From a virus, in the IMG/VR virus record IMGVR_UViG_3300050120_000065, positions 1 through 64,000 of that record: a stretch of 64,000 nucleotides of DNA. One strand, 5' to 3'. How positions within the stretch are numbered: the first letter of the stretch is position 1; the number at the start of each line of letters is the position of its first letter. The notes under the pieces are model-generated. The model did no database searches. It was not told the origin of the DNA and saw only the letters and a program-made list of their open reading frames with translations. The translations under genes were made by a program, and so were the position numbers. This document shows positions 59,010-64,000 of the stretch, in pieces.

Positions 59010-59455
59010 GCCGCACCACCCGCCTTCTGCCCGAACTGCAACCACTTCGAAAATGGGATGCGAATTTCTCGATGAAATATGGCCTCGGCTGCTTCGTCAT
59101 GGTCCAATTCGGCGCAAGATTCAACCCCGCATACCGTTCGGATCATTGCGGCCGCATCTTCTTCGGTGTAGCACGACCATTTCAAACTTCGACACCATTC
59201 CCAAAACTTCGGATCATTGCGCCACAGGCCGGTTAGTTTGGCGAGCGCACCCCCTTTCGGCTTTTCTTCGGCCGGCGCACGCGTCTCGAAGTCGGCCAGC
59301 AACGGCGCAAGCGCCACCGGCATATCGATCTCGCCGAAGCTCGCGAAGAATTCCTTGCGGAAGCGCGGGTCTATGTCGATCGACACCCTTATCGTTCCGT
59401 CGGCCATCTCTTTGAATGAGCGACGCGTACCGCTGATTGCTTGGATTTCACTCAT
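59006..59455 (-). CDS. Conserved early phage protein
   Basis: This 149-residue protein starts SEIQAISGTRRSFKEMADGT after AGGAGAG. It carries a recurrent phage pattern: DPRFRKEFFASFGEIDMPVALAPL and a C-terminal FWEWCRSLKWSC...AAAMIRTVCGVESCAELDHDEAAEAIFHREIRIPFSKW. This pattern occurs in many nin-type regions, function unknown. Confidence 0.7.
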   Translation of the reverse strand: MSEIQAISGTRRSFKEMADGTIRVSIDIDPRFRKEFFASFGEIDMPVALAPLLADFETRAPAEEKPKGGALAKLTGLWRNDPKFWEWCRSLKWSCYTEEDAAAMIRTVCGVESCAELDHDEAAEAIFHREIRIPFSKWLQFGQKAGGAA

Positions 59456-59661
59456 TTCGGCTCTCCTGTGATCAGCCAACCGATATTCGTGCCTGGCAGC
59501 GCGTTGATAATCACGGTCAAGGTGTCCAGTCCTGGCTTGCGCTGGCCGGTCAGAATGTGAGAAAGGTTCGGTAGCGAAAATCCCGTCCGCCGCGCGAATT
59601 CGCTCAGCGAGATTTCCTGATGCTGCGTGATCGCAACGCGAAGACGATTCCCGAAGCTCAT
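59452..59661 (-). CDS. XRE-type HTH regulator
   Basis: This 69-residue protein starts SFGNRLRVAITQHQEISLSEFARRTGFSLPNLSHILTGQRKPG, a typical Cro/C1-type HTH. It ends with a short GWLITG tail. Coupled at both ends. It is not the main repressor (too short, inside the operon) but may modulate it. Confidence 0.75.
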   Translation of the reverse strand: MSFGNRLRVAITQHQEISLSEFARRTGFSLPNLSHILTGQRKPGLDTLTVIINALPGTNIGWLITGEPK

Positions 59662-59846
59662 TCGATCACCCTGTACGCAACGATGTCGCTCGAATGATTG
59701 GCGTGGTGCCAATGCCAGGTCGACGCCTCGTAATCTTGGCCGAAGCTGCCGCCGCGAAACTGCACTTGGTGCTCGATGCCATCCGCAATCGGACATTCCC
59801 CTCCACTCCAAGGGATCCAGCCGTCTGTGTTTTGGGGGTTGGTCAT
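59658..59846 (-). CDS. Small WxG protein
   Basis: This 62-residue protein starts TNPQNTDGWIPWSGGECPIADG, the start of a small, widely found phage protein, with WHWHHANHSSDIVAYRV at its end. Unknown. Confidence 0.6.
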   Translation of the reverse strand: MTNPQNTDGWIPWSGGECPIADGIEHQVQFRGGSFGQDYEASTWHWHHANHSSDIVAYRVIE

Positions 59847-60301
59847 TGATCGCACCCTCGCCCGACTTGCCCGGGATCGCCGGCAGCCGTGAATTTCTTC
59901 CAGTGGATAAAACCTGTCGGGCAGAGAAAACCCCACTCGCGCACGCGCGGCCCGGTTACGAACAGCGTCCAGCAGTCGCCCTCGGTCAATTCGACGCGAT
60001 GCGCGACCGCGCCCCACCGGAACTTGACATCGCCCGCGCTACGATCAACGAAGTCGGTCGCGCCGTCGCCGAACCATTCGCGATACTGGTTACGCAGTAA
60101 CCAGCTCAGATTGAAGAGCCAGGGATGCGTATGGCGCGCGCGGTCATCGTCGCTGCGTTTGAAGCAGTGCAGGTAGACGTTGAAGAACCGATTGCGCGGA
60201 ATGATCCACCAGCGCAGCAGGTACGGATTGTCTGCGCCGCCAATGATGAAATCGGGTGCGCGACGTGTAATGCGTGCGATCAGGCGTTCGGCGGCGCTCA
60301 T
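59843..60301 (-). CDS. Cupin-like hypothetical protein
   Basis: This 152-residue protein starts SAAERLIARITRRAPDFIIGGADNPYLLRWW. It has NVYLHCFKRSDDDRARHTHPW, then VDRSAGDVKFRWGAVAHRVEL and a final REWGFLCPTGFIHWKKF; the His pairs are placed as in cupin metal sites. A dioxygenase-like function is possible but not established. Confidence 0.6.
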   Translation of the reverse strand: MSAAERLIARITRRAPDFIIGGADNPYLLRWWIIPRNRFFNVYLHCFKRSDDDRARHTHPWLFNLSWLLRNQYREWFGDGATDFVDRSAGDVKFRWGAVAHRVELTEGDCWTLFVTGPRVREWGFLCPTGFIHWKKFTAAGDPGQVGRGCDQ

Positions 60302-60564
60302 GCGCTCACCCGGTCTTCGTTCGTTACTTCGTCGGCGAGTGGAATACCGCTGATAGGGCGGAGCCATTCGTCTGGCCAAAGAAAAGTTTTCGATATCCCG
60401 GCGCGCACCGTGTCAACGCCGAAATGCCCGCTAACCAACCAATGGTCGCCGGCACTGATTGACTCGATGCTTGTTCCGGCGAATCGCTCGACCTTGACGA
60501 TTCTGTCGCGGAATTCCGGAATCGGGCCAAGAATTACCGCTAAATCTCCCTGTTTGCAGTTCAT
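60298..60564 (-). CDS. Hypothetical protein
   Basis: This 88-residue protein starts NCKQGDLAVILGPIPEFRDRIVKVERF, resembling small beta-barrel (SH3-like) proteins. Ends overlapping the next gene. Unknown. Confidence 0.5.
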   Translation of the reverse strand: MNCKQGDLAVILGPIPEFRDRIVKVERFAGTSIESISAGDHWLVSGHFGVDTVRAGISKTFLWPDEWLRPISGIPLADEVTNEDRVSA

Positions 60565-60893
60565 CGCGCACCCCGCCCAAGCCGCGCCAACTCCTGAAAC
60601 TCCCGATTGCCCCGGTCATAGCCCGTCAGCTCGCCAACCTGCCAGCGATGCACTTGTTGCGCTTTTTCCTCGACCGGCTTAGGTTCAGTTCCCGCCACGT
60701 AATACCGCGTCGACACCTTGTAGCCTTCGCCGATCTTTACGCCCACGATCAGCTTCATTTTCATGGCTGCCGTGAGTGTTGGTGTAACGCCCTTGGCGTT
60801 TGTGCCGAACAACTTCCCGAGTTCGGTTGTCGTGTACGACTTGCCGCGCGTCATGCGCTCGACTAAGCTGCCTGCGGAGAGATCAGCGTTCAT
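60561..60893 (-). CDS. HTH hypothetical protein
   Basis: This 110-residue protein starts at ATG 60893 (NADLSAGSLVERMTRGKSYTTTELGKLFG), a winged-helix type start with TTTELGKLFGTNAKGVTPTLTAAMKMKLI. C-terminal half is charged. Likely DNA-binding. Confidence 0.55.
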   Translation of the reverse strand: MNADLSAGSLVERMTRGKSYTTTELGKLFGTNAKGVTPTLTAAMKMKLIVGVKIGEGYKVSTRYYVAGTEPKPVEEKAQQVHRWQVGELTGYDRGNREFQELARLGRGAR

Positions 60894-61485
60894 AGGTGCC
60901 TCGTGTCGTGGAGGTTGGTTTATGGGCGGCGAGCTGGGCAATCAAGATGCCGAATGGTCCGGGTGCGGCACGCTTCGATACCCTCTTGGCGCGGCGAACT
61001 GACAATGCCGTCTGCCGATATTTGCGGCGCCGATCGTTCATGTCTTCGCGGCTGATCTGGCTGGCCCACCGGGCTTGCATCTCGCGTTTGGTCAATGGTT
61101 CGGGCTTTGGCGCGCTCACGCCTGCGCCGAGACGGTATTTCGCCTGACGCATGCCACCGGCTTCCGGGAGCGGCCACGAGTGAATATGGGCCTCATTGCC
61201 CTCCATCGCCCGGAACAAGATGTCTTTGGTCTGCTGCGCCGAAAGGAACGCAAGCGCGGCGAGTTCGTTCGTCGTGCGCGCCACGCCATCGGCCAAGACC
61301 GCCTTAATGCGCCCCCATCCGAGCGACACCTTCGGCTTTGGGTCAAGCCCAAGGCGCTGTGCTTGGTCGTCGATCTGCTTCGATGTGCGCCCCGGCAACC
61401 GATGCATGGCACTCTTAACCGGCTCGGTACCGCGCCAGATTTCACGGACGATTTCTTTTTCTTCGGGCGACCAGCGTTTAGCCAT
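60883..61485 (-). CDS. Myb/SANT-like N-terminal DNA-binding protein
   Basis: This 200-residue protein starts AKRWSPEEKEIVREIWRGTEP, HRLPGRTSKQIDDQAQRLGL, a Myb-like HTH as in phage regulators. A second domain (VARTTNELAALAFLSAQQTKDILFRAME) looks like another winged helix. Basic tail. Probable early regulator. Confidence 0.65.
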   Translation of the reverse strand: MAKRWSPEEKEIVREIWRGTEPVKSAMHRLPGRTSKQIDDQAQRLGLDPKPKVSLGWGRIKAVLADGVARTTNELAALAFLSAQQTKDILFRAMEGNEAHIHSWPLPEAGGMRQAKYRLGAGVSAPKPEPLTKREMQARWASQISREDMNDRRRKYRQTALSVRRAKRVSKRAAPGPFGILIAQLAAHKPTSTTRGTYER

Positions 61486-61732
61486 GATTCACCTCGCTTG
61501 CAGGATCGGATGCGAGGCCGCGCCAGTAGCGGTTTTGGACGCGACAGACTTCGGCGTCCTTGCGGCTTCCCGGCTGGAAATCCCACCACTCTTTGCCGCT
61601 CCACCACCAGTTGAATTTGGACTCAAGGGAATCGTCTTTCTGTGGATCGCGCCAATCGACGCCTGTGTGATACCAACCCGCATGCACGGGATGAACGTCC
61701 GGTCCAAACCAGTCGGTTAGCTCTTGTTCCAT
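61478..61732 (-). CDS. Small Trp-rich protein
   Basis: This 84-residue protein starts at ATG 61732 (EQELTDWFGPDVHPVHAGWYHTG). It has a cluster of Trp (KFNWWWSGKEWWDF) found in small phage proteins of unknown role. Overlaps the DUF1064 stop. Confidence 0.55.
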   Translation of the reverse strand: MEQELTDWFGPDVHPVHAGWYHTGVDWRDPQKDDSLESKFNWWWSGKEWWDFQPGSRKDAEVCRVQNRYWRGLASDPASEVNHG

Positions 61733-62094
61733 TATTTGGTCTCCAATATCTGAAAGCCCATCACCGCCATGAGGTGTCGCTTTATGCGGTAGCCTTCGGT
61801 TATCTTTCCCTTCACGTCTTCGATTACCCATTGCGGTCCGTCGTCATAGGCGAAATCGGCGATATATTTCAATGCCGGCCGCTTTCTGCCTTTGATCGAA
61901 ACGGCCGGCGCCAACTTGAATTCGACTTGCCGAACCAAGTTGCGAATCTTCCCGGCGCTTTGAAGTAATTTCAATTCGCACCAGCGGGCGTATTCGCGCT
62001 TGCTGTCGAACTTCAGCCCGTCCATCACAATTACCTTGTTGCGGTATTTGCTCGGCTTCGCTGCGGCTTTGGTGGGGAGGCGGAGGGAGGTCAT
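61732..62094 (-). CDS. DUF1064 nuclease-like protein
   Basis: This 120-residue protein has SKYRNKVIVMDGLKFDSKREYARWCELK, RPALKYIADFAYDD and WVIEDVKGKITEGYRIKRHLM. The E-D-(E)xK placement is that of DUF1064, a family related to VRR/Holliday-type nucleases and placed with lambda replication genes in many phages. Confidence 0.8.
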   Translation of the reverse strand: MTSLRLPTKAAAKPSKYRNKVIVMDGLKFDSKREYARWCELKLLQSAGKIRNLVRQVEFKLAPAVSIKGRKRPALKYIADFAYDDGPQWVIEDVKGKITEGYRIKRHLMAVMGFQILETK

Positions 62095-62831
62095 GCTTCG
62101 ACGCCCGTCACATTGAATATCACCTCGCGCGCGATGCGCAGCTTGTTCAACGGCACTTTGCCGGTCGCTTGATTATCTTCAACGATTCGCCGCGCCCAGC
62201 CGATATTCCCGATCACCTCGCGCACGGACTTGGCTGGCGTGTACGCTTTGCGGGCGATAGCGTCGATGCGCAGCCGGTCTTGCTCCAACTGCTCAGGCGT
62301 CTTGGCGGGCGCTTCCAGGCGCGCAACACGGGCCGGTACCGGCAACACTTCGCCAGACAGCACGACTTTCAGCGCTCGCTCGAACAGCGGCTTGATCTGG
62401 CTGAACATCAGCTCGAGCATGTCGCGCTCGCCGACCTTGATCGCCGCCCAGTAAAACGCCGGATTGCTCCACTCGTCTTGGCCTTGTTGCCTCAGTCGGA
62501 TTTGCTCGATTGCCTCGTAAATCGCCGCGTCGAGATTGATCGATGGTTTGCAGATTTCCAGAAACTCGCCCCAGGTCGGCGGCCACTTGAGGCGCTCAGC
62601 GGCTTTCAATCCGGCACGCACATCGGCCATTTTCAAATCGTTCGCACGAATCTTTTCCGCCCACACGCGCTTCATGTTTTCAATCCCAGTGTCCAAGCCG
62701 TCGACCGTGTGGCCACTGCGAAACGCGTCCAGCAACTTGTTGCCAAACAGTCCGTGCAGCTCGCCAAAGAGCCAATCCATTGGGTTAAGGGACTTCCCGG
62801 ATATCGCCGTCGATGTAGCCAAGTTCGTCAT
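62091..62831 (-). CDS. Lambda P-like replication protein
   Basis: This 246-residue protein begins TNLATSTAISGKSLNPMDWLFGELHGLFG. It holds VWAEKIRANDLKMADVRAGLKAAERLKWPPTWGEFLEIC, then WSNPAFYWAAIKVGERDMLEL, as in lambda P, which loads DnaB helicase at the phage origin. It follows the O-like gene and overlaps it by 47 bases; ATG 62780 after the O stop is an alternative. Confidence 0.75.
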   Translation of the reverse strand: MTNLATSTAISGKSLNPMDWLFGELHGLFGNKLLDAFRSGHTVDGLDTGIENMKRVWAEKIRANDLKMADVRAGLKAAERLKWPPTWGEFLEICKPSINLDAAIYEAIEQIRLRQQGQDEWSNPAFYWAAIKVGERDMLELMFSQIKPLFERALKVVLSGEVLPVPARVARLEAPAKTPEQLEQDRLRIDAIARKAYTPAKSVREVIGNIGWARRIVEDNQATGKVPLNKLRIAREVIFNVTGVEA

Positions 62832-63588
62832 TCTTTTTTGCCCCCAGTCCGATTGATGCCGCCGCTGCCATTCGTGATTCGTCGCGCGCACTCAGCTTTC
62901 CAGGCGGCGCATTGGCCTGCGGATTAAGCAGTTGGGCAATGATTGGCGCGATGTATCTGGGCCCGGGGCGGGTTGCTTTGCGCTCCCTGACCATGCCAAC
63001 AGCGGTTTCCAGAAGATCGTCGGTGACCTTCGGGTTATCGGCCCATTCGATCAAAAGCGGGTTGGAAGCGTTGGCGCCGTCGATCCCAGAGCGCCTGAGA
63101 AAGACCGCAATCTCGACTGCGCGCGTCGGCTCGATTTCCCCGACTGCGCCTCCGTCTCCGCCTTCGTCTTCGATTACGTCTCCGTCTCCGACTTCGCCTA
63201 CGTCTCCGACTAGGTGAGCAGGTTCTGTAATCTGCTTCGCATCTGCTAACGGATTCTTAGCGTTTGCAATCTTCTCCGGGAACTTGCTTTTCTTTGCGCG
63301 AACCTGTTGACCAAATCTTTCAACCTCTAAGTAGTCCTTACCCTCGTGCTGGTAAACAATTATCAGCCCCGCGCGAACGCATTCATCTACCCACTTAAGC
63401 ACCTGTTCGGACTCAAGCTTTTCTTTCAGCGGGAAGCACGCCGAACGCAGAAGCTTCGGGTTCGCGTAATAGCGCCCAAAGTCATCCACGACTGACAGTA
63501 GCCGCCTATAAAAGACCTCGCCCTCTGGCGAGAGTTGGTCAACTCGCTCGCTTGTCAATATCCCTTCCCGGAGAATTCTTACGGGCAT
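62785..63588 (-). CDS. Lambda O-like replication initiator
   Basis: This 267-residue protein has a winged-helix N-terminal domain (ILREGILTSERVDQLSPEGEVFYRRLLSVVDDFGRYYANPKLLRSACFP), a linker with Gly/Asp/Val hexanucleotide repeats (about 127-146) and a C-terminal helical domain. Initiators of this type bind origin repeats within their own gene and recruit the P-like partner. No ATPase motif is visible. Confidence 0.75.
   Translation of the reverse strand: MPVRILREGILTSERVDQLSPEGEVFYRRLLSVVDDFGRYYANPKLLRSACFPLKEKLESEQVLKWVDECVRAGLIIVYQHEGKDYLEVERFGQQVRAKKSKFPEKIANAKNPLADAKQITEPAHLVGDVGEVGDGDVIEDEGGDGGAVGEIEPTRAVEIAVFLRRSGIDGANASNPLLIEWADNPKVTDDLLETAVGMVRERKATRPGPRYIAPIIAQLLNPQANAPPGKLSARDESRMAAAASIGLGAKKNDELGYIDGDIREVP
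63151..63210. repeat. Hexamer tandem repeat in the O-like gene, possible origin
   Basis: Ten hexamers on the + strand follow the pattern T-N-CG-N-Y (TCCGTC, TTCGTC, TACGTC, TCCGAC). They encode the acidic linker of the O-like protein. In lambda, ori sits in the O gene in a comparable place as repeats. Use as an origin is an inference. Confidence 0.5.
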
Positions 63589-63777
63589 TTAATCGCCCCT
63601 CTTTTCGTTGTGAGGTTGGCGGTCGCTCAGCGCGTGCGGCGTTTTCGCCACCATGAGGGCGAGGCGCGCAACCATCGCCGCCCCCGCCTCTTGGTTACGC
63701 ATGGAGGCTAAAAGCCGCATGACTTCGCGTACCTTTTCGGCGTCCGCTGACGATAATGGGCTTGGTAGGCCGTTCAT
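63589..63777 (-). CDS. Small hypothetical protein
   Basis: This 62-residue protein starts NGLPSPLSSADAEKVREVMRLLASMRNQEAGAAMVARLALMVAK. Helical; overlaps the next gene by 4 bases and is followed at once by the O-like gene. Might be a small early regulator. Confidence 0.5.
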   Translation of the reverse strand: MNGLPSPLSSADAEKVREVMRLLASMRNQEAGAAMVARLALMVAKTPHALSDRQPHNEKRGD

Positions 63778-64000
63778 GCGGCCGCCTTGCTAGCCGCGCG
63801 TCCAATCATCGTGATAGCTCGCTTCGCCTTACCAAGCGCTTTGCGAGCCGCCTTACGGGCCTGAATGGCTTCGTGAGCGGCGAGGCAATGTGGGCAAACG
63901 GCAAGATATTCTCGAATCTCGAAGTCGTTCATCCAGACCAGATGTGGTTCGTACTCGCCATCCACTGTCTCGGGCGTATAGGCTTCTTTCAGGTGCGTGA
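63774..64000 (-). CDS. Zinc-type protein cut by the window edge
   Basis: Open frame of at least 75 codons with no upstream stop before the edge. Visible sequence includes EYLAVCPHCLAAHEAIQARKAARKA, a C-x2-C pair and a basic helix. A GTG in frame at 63965 could be the start, but the frame continues (THLKEAYTPET) so the real start may be beyond the edge. Confidence 0.45.
   Translation of the reverse strand, partial: THLKEAYTPETVDGEYEPHLVWMNDFEIREYLAVCPHCLAAHEAIQARKAARKALGKAKRAITMIGRAASKAAA

Noticed and set aside
62169-62927. + strand frame of 252 codons opposite the P-like gene
   Set aside because: Arg/His-rich antisense of a coupled replication gene, no ribosome site.
1-64000. CRISPR arrays and insertion sequences
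   Set aside because: No spaced direct repeats of CRISPR type and no transposase or terminal inverted repeats were seen.

Overview
The window reads as almost the whole genome of one temperate, contractile-tailed (myovirus-type) phage, seen in circularly permuted, non-integrated order. The DNA is GC-rich, and the tail, head and accessory families are the ones common in phages of Burkholderiales (Burkholderia/Paraburkholderia type hosts). That host assignment is an inference from gene style, not something the sequence proves.

The map follows phage lambda although the virion is a myovirus. Left arm, + strand (1-16377), matching the lambda pL side: small accessory genes, a pentapeptide-repeat protein, a Lar-like zinc protein, the recombination set (coiled-coil protein, ERF annealase, YqaJ exonuclease, SSB), two methyltransferases, a J-domain protein, RtcB RNA ligase, excisionase and a DUF3596-type tyrosine integrase. 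Just after int lies the 3' end of a tRNA-Ser gene (16445-16473), taken as attP. From 16554 to 19746, still + strand, is a run of small genes resembling the lambda b region.

All structural genes lie on the - strand and are transcribed leftward. Starting from the right edge: lambda O/P-like replication genes (63588-62091), a long run of stop/start-overlapping (ATGA) nin-type genes including a QueD-like plus DpdA/TGT-like pair and NinG (62094-57227), small membrane and zinc proteins, and a Q-like zinc protein (54499-55026). Next comes a promoter followed by a terminator that looks like lambda pR'/tR' (53903-53931 and 53759-53782), three phage tRNAs, terminase, portal, head genes, DUF3383 sheath, tube, tail-assembly chaperone with a probable -1 frameshift, tape measure, baseplate, fibres, a lambda-R endolysin, a second fibre/lysis-like cluster and finally a patatin phospholipase. 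At least eight intrinsic terminators interrupt this late unit, which fits control by a Q-type antiterminator.

Morons on the opposite strand sit inside the late unit: an HTH protein, an SGNH-like lipoprotein and an acyltransferase-3 (26.4-29.0 kb) behind a near-consensus promoter; a small membrane protein between baseplate genes (33003-33197); and a small protein between head genes (48295-48525). The immunity region (N/cI/cro/cII equivalents) is not here. It should lie beyond the two window edges, where the + and - early units diverge.

Points of greatest interest: the QueD/DpdA-like pair, in which the QueD lacks its usual catalytic cysteine; RtcB together with phage tRNAs, one with C at position 33; a glycine-rich beta module inserted in three different virion proteins; the pR'/tR'/Q arrangement; and the overlapping HTH/SGNH reading frames.
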